In this document: positions 17,712 through 27,582 of the stretch, one piece after another
How the letters are laid out: the number at the start of each line of letters is the position of its first letter
How positions within the stretch are numbered: the first letter of the stretch is position 1
Source: Providencia huaxiensis
GTDB lineage: Bacteria > Pseudomonadota > Gammaproteobacteria > Enterobacterales > Enterobacteriaceae
Length of the DNA stretch: 64,000 nt
Reading direction: 5' to 3'
Assembly (NCBI RefSeq): GCF_002843235.3
Contig: NZ_CP031123.2
Coordinates: 62,001-126,000 of the forward strand
The notes under the pieces: generated by a model
Databases searched by the model: none
Seen by the model: only the letters and a program-made list of their open reading frames with translations
Told to the model about the DNA's origin: nothing
Translations under genes and position numbers: made by a program

Positions 17712-18157
17712 ATAAGATCCTCGTTTAAAAGTTTAAATTAAAATGAACTGCAATGAAATTGTAATTCATGGTTTTGAATAAGCAATTAGTTATTTATCTA
17801 TGTGTGTAATTAAATTTATTTTACGATAAATATAAAGTATTATGGCTTTTTTTTATTTTTTTGTTTTATATTAATAACAAATATTTAATTAGTTATATAA
17901 CTAATAAACCCTTAGTGATTAAAGTAATTAATTAGCAATTGATGATGTAATATTTTATTTTCTAATTAATTTTATAGTTGTGTTTGGGGTATTTTTTGAA
18001 AAAAAGGGTAAAGTGGGGCTTTTTAAATTTGGTCCCACTTTACTTTTGATTTAACCGCATATAGACCAGTATTTCCGAAGAGAGTATATTAAATGGATAT
18101 AGGGCTATACATTATGAGGGAAATATTCTTTAAATTTTATTTGGTATCTTATTGCTT
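17712..18157. other. AT-rich intergenic stretch in the secreted-peptide cluster
   Basis: 446 bp, very AT-rich, with no coding potential seen on either strand. It contains the upstream region of the GGN-repeat gene (with the motif GCAGTTCATTTTAAT on the minus strand, shared with the next gene) and the hairpin at 18008-18043. Confidence 0.6.
18008..18043 (-). terminator. Terminator of the GDDDDVW-repeat gene
   Basis: A 10-bp perfect stem (GTAAAGTGGG with CCCACTTTAC). On the minus strand the stem is followed by CCTTTTTTT, which suits the gene ending at 18158. Confidence 0.65.
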
Positions 18158-18352
18158 TTATTCGATGTTCAGCCAAACATCATCATCATCTCCATTTTTT
18201 ACTTGAAACCAAACATCATCATCATCTCCGTTATAGGCTATTTTTAAGTCTATACTTAGGATAGGTGGCTCTGGCGGGAAGGGAAGAATAGGGGTAGCCA
18301 AAGAGAGTGCTGGAAATAATAAAGATGCAAGTATGATTGATTTTTTAAACAT
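18158..18352 (-). CDS. Small secreted protein with NGDDDDVW repeats, function unknown
   Basis: Function is not recognised. The 64 residues have a signal peptide (MFKKSIILASLLFPALSLAT) nearly the same as that of the 73-residue GGN protein, a proline-rich segment (PILPFPPEPP) and two 12-residue repeats each starting NGDDDDVW (41-48 and 53-60). The repeats are encoded by near-identical 36-bp DNA units. The acidic tetra-Asp clusters are obvious candidate cation-binding sites, but no known family matches. An AAAGG ribosome-binding site precedes ATG 18352. It probably has its own promoter and terminator. Confidence 0.6.
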   Translation of the reverse strand: MFKKSIILASLLFPALSLATPILPFPPEPPILSIDLKIAYNGDDDDVWFQVKNGDDDDVWLNIE

Positions 18353-18509
18353 ATAATCGCCTTTTAAAGTTAATATTAAAATGAACTGCCTAGAAATAAT
18401 AAACTATTTTTTTTGATGTTCAATAAATAGCTTTATTTGTTTTTAATAAAAAATGAAATGGGTTTAATAAAATTGAATGCGAGGGGGTTAGGCTTATTTT
18501 GATTGATTT

Positions 18510-18546
18510 AAAACCATATTAATTAGTTATTTGATAATATGGTTTT
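18510..18546 (-). terminator. Possible terminator of the periplasmic repeat-protein gene
   Basis: AAAACCATATT pairs perfectly with AATATGGTTTT (11 bp) across a 15-base loop, 11 bases past the stop of the gene at 18557. The T-tract is short, so efficiency is uncertain. Confidence 0.5.
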
Positions 18547-18556
18547 AAAATTTCAA

Positions 18557-19021
18557 TTAATTATTTTTTAAATTTTCTATTATTTTACTTTGAATCGATT
18601 CTGATGAGCTGTTTTTATGAAAGCTTAACATAGTGACTGCTTTTTCATTTTCATTCATTTCGGAAAATGATTTCGCAACTTTTACTGCCGGTTGTTTATA
18701 GTTAGGTGATAGGCTTTGGTGGCGACTGATCATACTTTGCATTATTGGTGATGTATTGTTTTGCGTAAAACTCAATGCAGCAGCAGCTTGGGCGTGTTCA
18801 TCTAACTCAAGGAATGACTGAGTTGAATTGATATCATTATTGGTCGAAATACCCGCTTTACTTAAATGGCTATTAATCGATTTTAAATTAGAATAAGAAG
18901 TATTGTTTTCAGTGAAATTTAATGCATTTGCAGCATTATAATGTATTTCTTTTTCAGTTTGAGCGGCAGATACATGTCCTGTTACAGCTACAAGTGTTAA
19001 AGCAAAAATAAATTTTTTCAT
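18557..19021 (-). CDS. Periplasmic three-repeat protein under a predicted CusR box, function unknown
   Basis: No family is recognised. The 154 residues have a clear signal peptide (MKKFIFALTLVAVTGHVSA). The mature part is three degenerate repeats of about 45 residues, each with an acidic helix followed by an AA-AL-F-NNTS-like motif: NAANALNFTENNTSYSNLKS, then AAAALSFTQNNTSPIMQS, then AVTMLSFHKNSSSESIQS. It has no cysteine, scattered His and Met, and many Ser/Asn. An AAGGG ribosome-binding site lies 6 bases upstream. A near-perfect CusR box lies 76-97 bases before the start, and cusS lies upstream on the same strand, so it is probably a copper- or silver-induced periplasmic protein. The repeats and box are seen; the role is inferred. 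Confidence 0.75.
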   Translation of the reverse strand: MKKFIFALTLVAVTGHVSAAQTEKEIHYNAANALNFTENNTSYSNLKSINSHLSKAGISTNNDINSTQSFLELDEHAQAAAALSFTQNNTSPIMQSMISRHQSLSPNYKQPAVKVAKSFSEMNENEKAVTMLSFHKNSSSESIQSKIIENLKNN

Positions 19022-19096
19022 TGTGAACCCTTATTAAGTTAAATAGTTTATCTTATAACTATAATAAGGCTTTATTTCTGTCTGAATACTGACAAC

Positions 19097-19118
19097 AAAA
19101 TGACAAAATTGCCATTTA
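19097..19118. promoter_or_regulatory. Second CusR box, upstream of the periplasmic repeat protein
   Basis: The left arm AAAATGACAA is identical to the E. coli CusR box; after 2 bases the right arm is TTGCCATTTA instead of TTGTCATTTT. That is 18 of 20 conserved positions. It lies in the 107-bp gap after cusS, oriented to serve the leftward gene at 18557-19021. On the minus strand a TATTAT -10-like sequence follows. Confidence 0.75.
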
Positions 19119-19128
19119 TGGTAGACAT

Positions 19129-20520
19129 TCAATTTGGTTTCATAGGTAAAAATACAGTAAAGCGTGTTGAAAAATCATCTGATTTTACAGAGATCCTGCC
19201 TTTATGCGCTAATATAATTGATTTGACGATTGCCAACCCAATTCCACTTCCTTCATTTTTTCTTTGTCTTGATTTATCTACTCGATAAAATCTATCAAAG
19301 AGTTTTTCTAAGTGTTCTTCGGGTATTTTTATACCGGGATTGCTGATGATTAATTCAATACCCTCTTTTACATTTGAAATGTTAATGCTGACAGAGTCAC
19401 CCCTTGGGGTGTAGCGGATAGCATTTGATAATAAATTAGTAATCGCTCTTCTTAACATGTCTTTATCGGCCATAATAGGACTAGTGTCCCCAATTAGCTT
19501 AAGTTTTATTTCATTCTCTTCAGCGAGATATTCAAAATAATCAAATATGAGCTCTATTTCAGTTTTAATATTAATGATTTTTTTCTCTGGGATAAGCCTA
19601 TTATCATCTGCTTGAGCAAGAAAAAGCATATCAGAGATCATTCGTGATAGTCGGTTATATTCTTCCAAATTAGAATATAACACTTCAGCTAGCTCTTCTT
19701 TACTGCGGTTTTTACTCAAAGATATTTGAGTTTCAGTCATTAAATTAGTGATTGGTGTACGCATTTCATGAGCAATATCTGCCGAAAAATTTGTTTGCCT
19801 TACGAAAACATCTTCAATTTTTACTAACATCTGATTAAATGATTTTGTTAATTGCTTCAATTCATTAGGTACAGAATCAGGATCTAAACGGACGCTTAAG
19901 TTTTCGGATGTGACATTTTTTATTTCATCGCTTACATCTTTAAGGGGTTTTAATCCCTTTATCACAAGGAAATAAACGACAAGAATAGTAAATAAGCACA
20001 GTATAATTGCACTGATAATCAAACTGTTTATTAATGAGCTCAGATAATCATGATGAAAATTTAATGATAGCGCAGTAACTAATCGATATTGTTTAGGCTC
20101 TGAAGGAGGGCCCACCTGAATAAGACTTTCTGATAGACGATAATCTTTGAGCTCTACGTCTTGGTTATTTTTATCAGGATCATAATTTTTTAAGTGCGTA
20201 ATAAGTTTATCTGTTGCATTGGGAGATACTAATGTATTTCCTTTATTATCAATGAGATAAATGGTAGCATCTTGATGCTCATTAATAATGGTTTTAATTC
20301 GTGCGTATTGCTCACTTTGTGGATCTGAATTGCCATTTAATAAGCTTCGGATCGTTAAATTCAACTGGTTAAGTGTGTATTCATCTTGCTGCTTAAAATG
20401 TAACATAACTGAGTTGATCATGATCGAGCTAAATAATAGTAAGGCGAGGGAGAGAGTAATACTAATCAAAACAATAAGACGAATTGAAATAGAGACAGGA
20501 GATCGAAACAGCTTAATCAT
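19129..20520 (-). CDS. cusS: Copper/silver sensor histidine kinase CusS-like
   Basis: A 463-residue inner-membrane sensor kinase. It has a transmembrane helix at about 15-38, a periplasmic sensor domain (39-160), a second transmembrane helix (162-187), HAMP, a HisKA domain with phospho-accepting His251 ([16 protein letters not shown]) and an ATPase domain ending [11 protein letters not shown]. The layout is that of heavy-metal sensor kinases, and the neighbours cusR and cusCFBA identify it as CusS. Its start overlaps the cusR stop by 8 bases, so the pair is co-translated. E. coli CusS senses periplasmic Cu(I)/Ag(I). Its own 3' end is followed by a second CusR box. Confidence 0.9.
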   Translation of the reverse strand: MIKLFRSPVSISIRLIVLISITLSLALLLFSSIMINSVMLHFKQQDEYTLNQLNLTIRSLLNGNSDPQSEQYARIKTIINEHQDATIYLIDNKGNTLVSPNATDKLITHLKNYDPDKNNQDVELKDYRLSESLIQVGPPSEPKQYRLVTALSLNFHHDYLSSLINSLIISAIILCLFTILVVYFLVIKGLKPLKDVSDEIKNVTSENLSVRLDPDSVPNELKQLTKSFNQMLVKIEDVFVRQTNFSADIAHEMRTPITNLMTETQISLSKNRSKEELAEVLYSNLEEYNRLSRMISDMLFLAQADDNRLIPEKKIINIKTEIELIFDYFEYLAEENEIKLKLIGDTSPIMADKDMLRRAITNLLSNAIRYTPRGDSVSINISNVKEGIELIISNPGIKIPEEHLEKLFDRFYRVDKSRQRKNEGSGIGLAIVKSIILAHKGRISVKSDDFSTRFTVFLPMKPN

Positions 20521-21196
20521 TTTCAGGGATCTCGAGTAAATAGCCCATCCCTCTAATGGTATGAATCAATTTAGGTTCATAGCCTTGATCTATTTTAGCC
20601 CTCAGCCTTTTAACTGCAACATCAATGACATTGGTATCACTATCAAAATTCATATCCCAAACTTTTGAGGCGATAAGAGAACGAGAAAGAACTTCGCCTT
20701 GGTGAAGAATAAAAAATTCCAATAATGAAAATTCTTTACTGGTGAGTATAATTTTATCATTTTCACGTGTAACGCGTCGTTTGATCAGGTCAACATGCAA
20801 ATTAGCAATGGTAAATTGTGTTTTTTGGATGCTGTTATTGCCTCTGCGTAATAAAGTTCTTACTCGAGCAAGTAGCTCAGAAAAATCAAATGGCTTAACA
20901 AGATAATCGTCAGCACCTATCTCTAACCCTTTGACTCGATGTTCAACATTACCTAAAGCAGTAAGCATGAGGATTGGCGTATTTTTTCCTGTATTGCGTA
21001 AGTTTTTAGCAATCTCCCAGCCATTAATATCTGGCAACATCACATCAAGAATAATTAAATCATAGTCTTCAGTTGTCGCCATATGCAGGCCTGTAATGCC
21101 ATTTTCGATTGCATCAACAATAAACCCGGACTCACTTAAGCCTTTAGATAAGTATTCTCTCGTTTTATGTTCATCTTCAACAATAAGTAGTTTCAT
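20513..21196 (-). CDS. cusR: Copper/silver response regulator CusR-like
   Basis: A 227-residue OmpR-family regulator, the same length as E. coli CusR. The receiver domain has Glu7-Asp8, phospho-acceptor Asp51 (IILDVMLPD) and the Lys in [21 protein letters not shown]; the C-terminal winged helix contains [18 protein letters not shown] and ends [10 protein letters not shown]. It should activate cusCFBA and its own operon through the perfect palindrome in the 154-bp divergent region, and probably also the gene at 18557. It is transcribed with cusS. Confidence 0.92.
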   Translation of the reverse strand: MKLLIVEDEHKTREYLSKGLSESGFIVDAIENGITGLHMATTEDYDLIILDVMLPDINGWEIAKNLRNTGKNTPILMLTALGNVEHRVKGLEIGADDYLVKPFDFSELLARVRTLLRRGNNSIQKTQFTIANLHVDLIKRRVTRENDKIILTSKEFSLLEFFILHQGEVLSRSLIASKVWDMNFDSDTNVIDVAVKRLRAKIDQGYEPKLIHTIRGMGYLLEIPEND

Positions 21197-21256
21197 CTCA
21201 GGCCCTGCAGTCAGGAAAACAATGTAATCATTCTAAGCACTATGGCAACGAAATGT

Positions 21257-21278
21257 AAAATGACAAATTTGTCATTTT
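21257..21278. promoter_or_regulatory. CusR box in the cusR-cusC divergent region
   Basis: A perfect 22-bp palindrome: AAAATGACAAA followed directly by its exact reverse complement. It matches the E. coli CusR box AAAATGACAANNTTGTCATTTT at every fixed position. It lies 61-82 bases before cusR and about 73 bases before cusC. Confidence 0.95.
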
Positions 21279-21350
21279 CATGTCATGAATCTAACAGGAG
21301 GCCTTTTTTACTATAGTGACAATTTTAATCACTAGAGGCATGGCTATACC

Positions 21351-22760
21351 ATGTATTCCCCTAAAATATTAATAATAGCTTATGCCCTAATTTTGACTGG
21401 TTGTGTTTCGCTTGCCCCTGAATATCAACGCCCTAATTTTAATTTGCCTCATCAATTCAGTGGCAATGTTTCTGATGTAGTAACGCGGGATAAAACAGCG
21501 CGGGATAAAACAGAATTAGCAATACCAAGTTGGTCTCAATTTATTCAAGACCCACAAATGAAAAGCGTGATAGAAATTGCGCTTGAGAAAAACAGTGATT
21601 TATATCTTGCGGCCTTAGATGTAGAAGAAGCTCGTGTGCGTTTTGGGCTAGCAGGAGCAGAAAAATATCCTCAAATTAGTTCATCGATGAGCGGCGATTA
21701 TGGCCAATCATTAGAGTCTGGGTCATCCTTCAATAAGAAATACAGTGCAGGCGTTGATATCAGTTATGAACTGGACTTTTTTGGGCGTATTAAAAATTTA
21801 TCTGATGCCGATAAAGCAAAGTTTATTGCTTCTCAAGAGATGAAGCGTGCGACACAAATTATCACAATCAAAACGGTAGCAGAGGCGTATTTAGATGTGG
21901 TGTATAACCAGAAATTATTATTAATTGCGCAAGAGACGAAGCAAAGCTACCTCAATAGTCAATCGATTGTAATGCAAAAAGTGGCGGCAGGAAAAGCCGC
22001 GCTATCAGACCTAGAACAAGCTAAAGGGCAAGTACAGTCTATTTCTATTAATATCGAAAAAATTGAAAGTGAAATTGCAAAAAATGAAAATTTACTGAAT
22101 TTTTTGACAAATGACTATGTAACAAAAATAAATTTAGATCTAGGACGCTACGAGCCAAACTATCCTTTAATTACAACTCCTTCAGATATTCCCTCTGAAA
22201 TATTATTAAAACGCCCAGATATTATGGCTGCGGAGCAAAATATTATTTCTGAGAATGCCAGTATAGGTGTAGCAAGAGCCGCTTTCTTTCCTTCTATTTC
22301 CTTTAATACAGGAATTGAAAACAGTAATGATTCTTTAACAGGGTTATTTGACTCTTCAAATGGTATTTGGAATTTTATTCCTAAAATTACGCTACCTATT
22401 TTTACTGGTGGCACAAATAGCCGAAATTTAGAATTAGCAAATATCAGAAAAAATAAAGCAATAGCTAATTACGAAAAAAGTATTCAAGTAGCATTTCGAG
22501 AAGTGAAAGATGCCTTAGTGATCAAATCGAGTTTAGAAAAACAACTCATCTCCCAAGTACAATATGTCAACACGCTGCAAAACGTCTTAACACAGAAACA
22601 AGCGAGTTATCGATATGGCAGTTTGAGCTATCTCGATGTTCTTGAAGCACAGCGTAGCTTATTTACCGAACAACAAAATTTATTGATGTTGAAAATTGAA
22701 CAGCAGAAGAATGAAATAAATTTATTCTCTGCATTAGGTGGCGGATTAATAAAATCATGA
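21351..22760 (+). CDS. cusC: Outer-membrane copper/silver efflux lipoprotein CusC
   Basis: CusC is the trimeric outer-membrane channel of the CusCBA RND efflux pump. The 469 residues have a lipoprotein signal with lipobox LTGC (Cys18), followed by VSLAPEYQRP, typical of the TolC/NodT family, and two OEP domains with internal similarity (AEAYLDVVYNQKLLL and ...LEAQRSLFTEQQNLL). ATG 21351 is used; the ribosome-binding site AGAGG is 12 bases away, which is rather long. cusF starts 8 bases after its stop. It is the first gene of the cusCFBA operon, controlled by the upstream CusR box. Confidence 0.92.
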   Translation: MYSPKILIIAYALILTGCVSLAPEYQRPNFNLPHQFSGNVSDVVTRDKTARDKTELAIPSWSQFIQDPQMKSVIEIALEKNSDLYLAALDVEEARVRFGLAGAEKYPQISSSMSGDYGQSLESGSSFNKKYSAGVDISYELDFFGRIKNLSDADKAKFIASQEMKRATQIITIKTVAEAYLDVVYNQKLLLIAQETKQSYLNSQSIVMQKVAAGKAALSDLEQAKGQVQSISINIEKIESEIAKNENLLNFLTNDYVTKINLDLGRYEPNYPLITTPSDIPSEILLKRPDIMAAEQNIISENASIGVARAAFFPSISFNTGIENSNDSLTGLFDSSNGIWNFIPKITLPIFTGGTNSRNLELANIRKNKAIANYEKSIQVAFREVKDALVIKSSLEKQLISQVQYVNTLQNVLTQKQASYRYGSLSYLDVLEAQRSLFTEQQNLLMLKIEQQKNEINLFSALGGGLIKS

Positions 22761-22768
22761 GGGTAACA

Positions 22769-23110
22769 ATGAAAAAATTAAATACAGTATTTTTTGCAAT
22801 TTCAATGGCGATGTTAACAGCAACTAGTTATGCAAATGCTGCTGAACATAACCACTCTATTTATCCAGAAAAAGTCGCAGAGCCGACAATCAATACCGAA
22901 GGAACGCTAATCTCGATTGATAAAGATAATAAAAAGTTAACAATAAATCATAAAGAAATTCAAAGTATTGGCTGGCCACCAATGACGATGCGTTTTACCT
23001 ATGAAGATGAAAATATGATTAACGGCTTACAAGAAAATGATGAATTAAAATTTTCATTTGTACAACAAGGCAATCTTTCAATGTTGAAATCCGTCGAAAA
23101 GATAAACTAA
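22769..23110 (+). CDS. cusF: Periplasmic copper/silver chaperone CusF
   Basis: CusF binds Cu(I)/Ag(I) in the periplasm and delivers it to CusB. From ATG 22769 it is 113 residues with a signal peptide (MKKLNTVFFAISMAMLTATSYA). The metal site is intact: His61, Trp69, Met72 and Met74 in the GWPPMTMRF motif, corresponding to the His/Trp/Met/Met cluster of E. coli CusF. ATG 22769 is chosen over ATG 22757, which overlaps the cusC stop, because GAGGG lies 5 bases upstream and the protein then starts at its signal peptide. Confidence 0.94.
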   Translation: MKKLNTVFFAISMAMLTATSYANAAEHNHSIYPEKVAEPTINTEGTLISIDKDNKKLTINHKEIQSIGWPPMTMRFTYEDENMINGLQENDELKFSFVQQGNLSMLKSVEKIN

Positions 23111-23127
23111 ATAGGTAGAGAGATGTT

Positions 23128-24396
23128 ATGTCATTAGTTAACCTGACCAAATTGCTATTGGTAATTATTTTATCGAGCGTTATTTCAATTTTATTTTACC
23201 GATATTTTTTCGTTGTAGAAAATAATAACCAACCAGTTGAAAAACAAGAACGCACCGTATTGTATTGGTATGACCCGATGTATCCCAATACCAAGTTTGA
23301 TCAACCAGGGAAATCCCCGTTTATGGACATGGATCTTGTTCCTAAATATGCGGATGAAAACTTGGCTTCAGCGAATAGCAAAGGGATAACAATTAACCCA
23401 ACACAGACACAAAATTTAGGACTTAAAACGGTGGATGTAAAGTGGGGGAAATTAAGCTATGACTTAACATTTCCAGGCGAAATTGCATTTAATGATCATC
23501 AATTCGCTATCGTGCAAGCGCGAGAAAATGGTTTCGTTGAAAAAGTTTACCCATTCACCGTTGGTGAGAGGATCCAAAAAGGGGGTCCTATTGCTGATCT
23601 AACGATCCCTGCATGGGTTGAAGCGCAAAGTGAATATCTTGCACTCAAGCAGATGAATGCGAGCCAGCAAGATCTTAATAGCGTCATTGAGCGTTTACGT
23701 TTAAATGGCATGCCAGAGGGAGCACTTTCTCAGTTTATTAAAACAGGAAAAGTCCAATCACGTTTTACGATCCAAGCACCTATTTCAGGGGTAATTACTG
23801 CACTTAATCTACGTTTAGGGATGAACGTATCTAAAGAAGTTGTTATTGCACAAATACAAGGAACAGATCCATTATGGATTAATGCCTCTGTTCCTCAGTC
23901 AGTTGCTGAATTACTGAATAAACAAACAGAATTTACAGTTTCTATTCCCGCTTATCCTTCACAGTTATTTACTGTAAAAAACTGGCTGATATTACCTAGC
24001 GCAGACCAAGCAAGTCGTACAATTAATATTCGTACAGAAATTGCGGACCCTAGCCATTTATTAAAACCGGGTATGACTGCATATTTGAATTTAGTTGCAG
24101 AAGGTAATGAAAGTTTATTGATCCCTTCACAAGCCATTGTGGATTCAGGGAAAGAACAACATGTTATTGCTGTTGGTGAGAATGGTGAATTTATTCCGAA
24201 AAGAGTACGAGTGCTCAGTGAATCTCAACAAATGACGGCAATATCTGAAGGGCTACAAGTGGGTGAGCATATTGTGACTCAGGGGATTTTCCTGATTGAT
24301 TCCGAAGCGAATATTGCGGGAGCATTAGCCAAGATGGAAGCACTTCCTGAGCCTTCAGCGTCATCTAATCATTCATCACATAAATCTCAGGAGTAG
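23128..24396 (+). CDS. cusB: Copper/silver efflux membrane fusion protein CusB
   Basis: CusB is the periplasmic adaptor linking CusA to CusC and receives metal from CusF. The 422 residues begin with one transmembrane segment (about 5-28), followed by the heavy-metal domain WYDPMYPNTKFDQPGKSPF-M-DMDLVP with its conserved Met residues, a lipoyl-like barrel (ENGFVEKVYPFTVGERIQKG), a helical hairpin, and the second half (SRFTIQAPISGVITAL). The C-terminus is His/Ser-rich. It lies 17 bases after cusF and 3 bases before cusA, so the genes are tightly coupled. Confidence 0.95.
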   Translation: MSLVNLTKLLLVIILSSVISILFYRYFFVVENNNQPVEKQERTVLYWYDPMYPNTKFDQPGKSPFMDMDLVPKYADENLASANSKGITINPTQTQNLGLKTVDVKWGKLSYDLTFPGEIAFNDHQFAIVQARENGFVEKVYPFTVGERIQKGGPIADLTIPAWVEAQSEYLALKQMNASQQDLNSVIERLRLNGMPEGALSQFIKTGKVQSRFTIQAPISGVITALNLRLGMNVSKEVVIAQIQGTDPLWINASVPQSVAELLNKQTEFTVSIPAYPSQLFTVKNWLILPSADQASRTINIRTEIADPSHLLKPGMTAYLNLVAEGNESLLIPSQAIVDSGKEQHVIAVGENGEFIPKRVRVLSESQQMTAISEGLQVGEHIVTQGIFLIDSEANIAGALAKMEALPEPSASSNHSSHKSQE

Positions 24397-24399
24397 AGT

Positions 24400-27300
24400 A
24401 TGTTGGAATGGATTATAAGACGCTCAGTCGCTAATCGCTTTTTAGTCCTAATGGGAGTCATGTTTTTAGTTATTGCGGGTATTTGGAGTATCCGCAGTAC
24501 ACCTGTTGATGCATTACCTGACTTATCTGATGTACAAGTGATCATCAAAACCACTTATCCAGGGCAAGCGCCCCAACTGGTCGAAAACCAAGTCACATAC
24601 CCAATAACGACGACGATGTTATCTGTGCCGGGAGCAAAAACGGTACGGGGTTTTTCTGCATTTGGTGACTCATATGTTTATGTTATTTTTGAAGATAATA
24701 CAGATTTATACTGGGCTCGTTCACGCGTTTTAGAATATTTAAATCAAGTCCAAAACCAATTGCCAAAAGGTGCGGTAGCCTCTATTGGCCCGGATGCGAC
24801 AGGGGTTGGCTGGGTTTTTGAATATGCTTTAGTGGACAAAACAGGAAAGCATAATCTAGCTGAACTGCGCTCATTACAAGATTGGTTTTTGAAATATGAA
24901 TTGAAGGCTTTGCCAAATGTTTCCGAAGTTGCAACCGTCGGAGGTGTGGTTAAATCTTATCAAATCTTAGTTGACCCGCTCAAGCTCAGCCAATTTTCCG
25001 TGACATTACCTGAAATAAAACAGGCAGTTGAAATGGCTAACCAAGAAGCGGGTGGCTCATCGATTGAAATTGCTGAAGCTGAATATATGGTTAGAGCGAG
25101 TGGCTATCTTCAATCTATTGATGATTTCAATAAAATCTACCTAAAAACTCCCGAAAATGGCGTGCCAATTTACCTACAAGATGTTGCTCGAATACAGGAA
25201 GGCCCCGAAATGCGTCGTGGGGTTGCTGAGCTAAATGGGGAAGGCGAGGTAGTTGGTGGTATTATCTTGCTTCGCTCAGGTGAAAATGCACGTAATGTGA
25301 TCCATGATGTAAAACAGAAACTTGAAGATTTAAGTGCCAGTTTACCGGAAGGCATCGAAATTATCACAACTTATGATAGAAGTATTCTTATTGATAACGC
25401 GATTGATAATTTAAGCTATAAGTTGCTAGAAGAATTTATTGTTGTCGCATTGGTGTGCGCTATCTTCCTATGGCATTTCCGTTCTGCATTAGTCGCAATT
25501 ATTTCCTTGCCTCTCGGATTATTTATTGCCTTTATTGTCATGCGTTATCAAGGAATAAATGCAAATATTATGTCATTGGGGGGGATTGCAATTGCTATCG
25601 GGGCAATGGTAGATGCCGCCATTGTGATGATCGAAAATGCGCATAAAAAATTAGAAAAATGGCAACATGAAAATGAAGGTAAAGCCATTGATAATACCCA
25701 GCGTTGGAAAGTTATTACTGACTCTGCTGTTGAAGTTGGGCCGGCATTATTTATCAGTTTATTAATTATCACATTGTCTTTTATTCCTATCTTTACGTTG
25801 GAAGGACAAGAAGGCCGTTTATTTGGCCCACTCGCATTTACAAAAACCTATGCCATGGCGGGGGCTGCAGCGTTAGCGTTAATTGTGATTCCAATCCTAA
25901 TGGGGTATTGGATCCGCGGTAATATTCCAAATGAAAATAAAAATCCACTGAATCGTTGGTTGATTGCTCTCTACAGTCCTATTCTAATTAAGGTATTAGC
26001 ATGGCCGAAGACCACCTTATTAATTGGTTTCTTATCTTTATTTACCGTGATATGGCCATTAAAACATTTAGGGGGGGAATTTCTTCCTGCGATTAATGAA
26101 GGTGACTTACTTTATATGCCTTCAACACTGCCGGGAGTTTCGCCTGCCCAAGCGGCATTTTTACTACAAAATACAGATAAGCTAATCAAAACTATTCCTG
26201 AGGTCGATACGGTATTTGGTAAAGTCGGTAAAGCTGAAACGGCAACGGACTCAGCCCCTATGGAGATGATTGAAACAACGATACGTTTGAAGCCGCAAGC
26301 AGAGTGGCGAGAAGGGATGACACTTGAAAAAATTATTGATGAGCTTGATGAAACCGTGCGTTTGCCCGGGGTTGCAAACTTATGGGTTCCGCCTATTCGC
26401 AATCGTATTGACATGTTATCTACGGGAGTCAAAAGCCCTATAGGCATCAAAGTGTCAGGAAGAGATCTTGATGAGATCGATGCATTAGCCCAAGAAATTG
26501 AAAAAGTGACAAAATCGGTTCCCGGGGTTGTTTCTGTTTTGGCTGAGCGATTGGTTGGTGGGCGTTATATTGATGTCAAAATTGACAGAGAAAAAGCGGC
26601 ACGTTTTGGCATGAGTATCAGTGATGTACAAGTTTATATTTCAATGGCGACTGGTGGGGAAATGATCGGGGAAACGGTTGAAGGGATTGAGCGTTACCCA
26701 ATTAGCATAAGATATCCTCAAGATTACCGAAATAGCGTATCTGCGATGAAATTATTGCCAATTTTAACGCCGAGCAAACAGCAAATTGTACTTAGTGATG
26801 TTGCTGATGTATCTGTGAATATGGGCGCTCCAATGTTGAAAACAGAGAACGCAAGACCGACTAGCTGGATTTATATTGATGCGCGTGATCGCGATATGGT
26901 CTCTGTTATTAAAGATATTGATGCCGCAATAAAAGATAACATCCAAATGAAGCCGGGCTTGAGTTATTCCTTTACGGGACAATTTGAATTGCTCGAAAGA
27001 GCCAACCAAAAATTAATGTTAATGGTTCCTGCTACCATACTGATTATTTTTGTCCTGCTTTATTTAGCATTCAGACGATTTAGTGAAGCATTACTGATTT
27101 TATTAAGCTTACCTTTTGCTTTAGTGGGCGCTATTTGGTTCCTTTATTGGATGAACTTTAATTTATCGGTTGCAACAGGGACTGGGTTTATTGCATTGGC
27201 AGGTGTCGCCGCTGAATTTGGCGTAGTTATGTTGATTTATTTACGCCATGCAATCGAAGATAAAGAAAAACAGCAAGGAATAAGCAAGTTATCAAACCAA

Positions 27301-27537
27301 GATTTAGACCATGCATTATATGAAGGTGCTGTTTTACGTGTCCGTCCTAAAGCCATGACAGTTGCCGTAATTTTAGCGGGTTTATTGCCAATATTACTTG
27401 GGACAGGAGTCGGTTCGGAAGTCATGAGCCGTATAGCAGCACCGATGATTGGCGGCATGATCACCGCGCCATTATTGTCCCTATTTATTATTCCTGCAGC
27501 TTATAAATTAATCTGCCAGTTACGCCATAAAAAATAG
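24400..27537 (+). CDS. cusA: Copper/silver efflux RND transporter CusA
   Basis: CusA is the proton-driven inner-membrane pump of the heavy-metal-efflux RND family, exporting Cu(I)/Ag(I). The 1045 residues (E. coli 1047) show 12 transmembrane segments in the RND pattern, with two large periplasmic loops. The signature [19 protein letters not shown] near the N-terminus and [23 protein letters not shown] in TM4 mark the HME branch. Met residues in the porter domain ([26 protein letters not shown]) correspond to the metal-binding Met cluster. The operon continues into the copG-like gene 45 bases downstream. Confidence 0.96.
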   Translation: MLEWIIRRSVANRFLVLMGVMFLVIAGIWSIRSTPVDALPDLSDVQVIIKTTYPGQAPQLVENQVTYPITTTMLSVPGAKTVRGFSAFGDSYVYVIFEDNTDLYWARSRVLEYLNQVQNQLPKGAVASIGPDATGVGWVFEYALVDKTGKHNLAELRSLQDWFLKYELKALPNVSEVATVGGVVKSYQILVDPLKLSQFSVTLPEIKQAVEMANQEAGGSSIEIAEAEYMVRASGYLQSIDDFNKIYLKTPENGVPIYLQDVARIQEGPEMRRGVAELNGEGEVVGGIILLRSGENARNVIHDVKQKLEDLSASLPEGIEIITTYDRSILIDNAIDNLSYKLLEEFIVVALVCAIFLWHFRSALVAIISLPLGLFIAFIVMRYQGINANIMSLGGIAIAIGAMVDAAIVMIENAHKKLEKWQHENEGKAIDNTQRWKVITDSAVEVGPALFISLLIITLSFIPIFTLEGQEGRLFGPLAFTKTYAMAGAAALALIVIPILMGYWIRGNIPNENKNPLNRWLIALYSPILIKVLAWPKTTLLIGFLSLFTVIWPLKHLGGEFLPAINEGDLLYMPSTLPGVSPAQAAFLLQNTDKLIKTIPEVDTVFGKVGKAETATDSAPMEMIETTIRLKPQAEWREGMTLEKIIDELDETVRLPGVANLWVPPIRNRIDMLSTGVKSPIGIKVSGRDLDEIDALAQEIEKVTKSVPGVVSVLAERLVGGRYIDVKIDREKAARFGMSISDVQVYISMATGGEMIGETVEGIERYPISIRYPQDYRNSVSAMKLLPILTPSKQQIVLSDVADVSVNMGAPMLKTENARPTSWIYIDARDRDMVSVIKDIDAAIKDNIQMKPGLSYSFTGQFELLERANQKLMLMVPATILIIFVLLYLAFRRFSEALLILLSLPFALVGAIWFLYWMNFNLSVATGTGFIALAGVAAEFGVVMLIYLRHAIEDKEKQQGISKLSNQDLDHALYEGAVLRVRPKAMTVAVILAGLLPILLGTGVGSEVMSRIAAPMIGGMITAPLLSLFIIPAAYKLICQLRHKK

Positions 27538-27582
27538 ACACTTTTTAAGTACTCGTCATTATTATTGATAAGGTAAATAGCA

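Noticed and set aside
17712..18400. CusR boxes upstream of the GGN and GDDDDVW genes
   Set aside because: Both upstream regions contain AAAATGAACTGC, which resembles half of a CusR box by chance, but there is no second arm.
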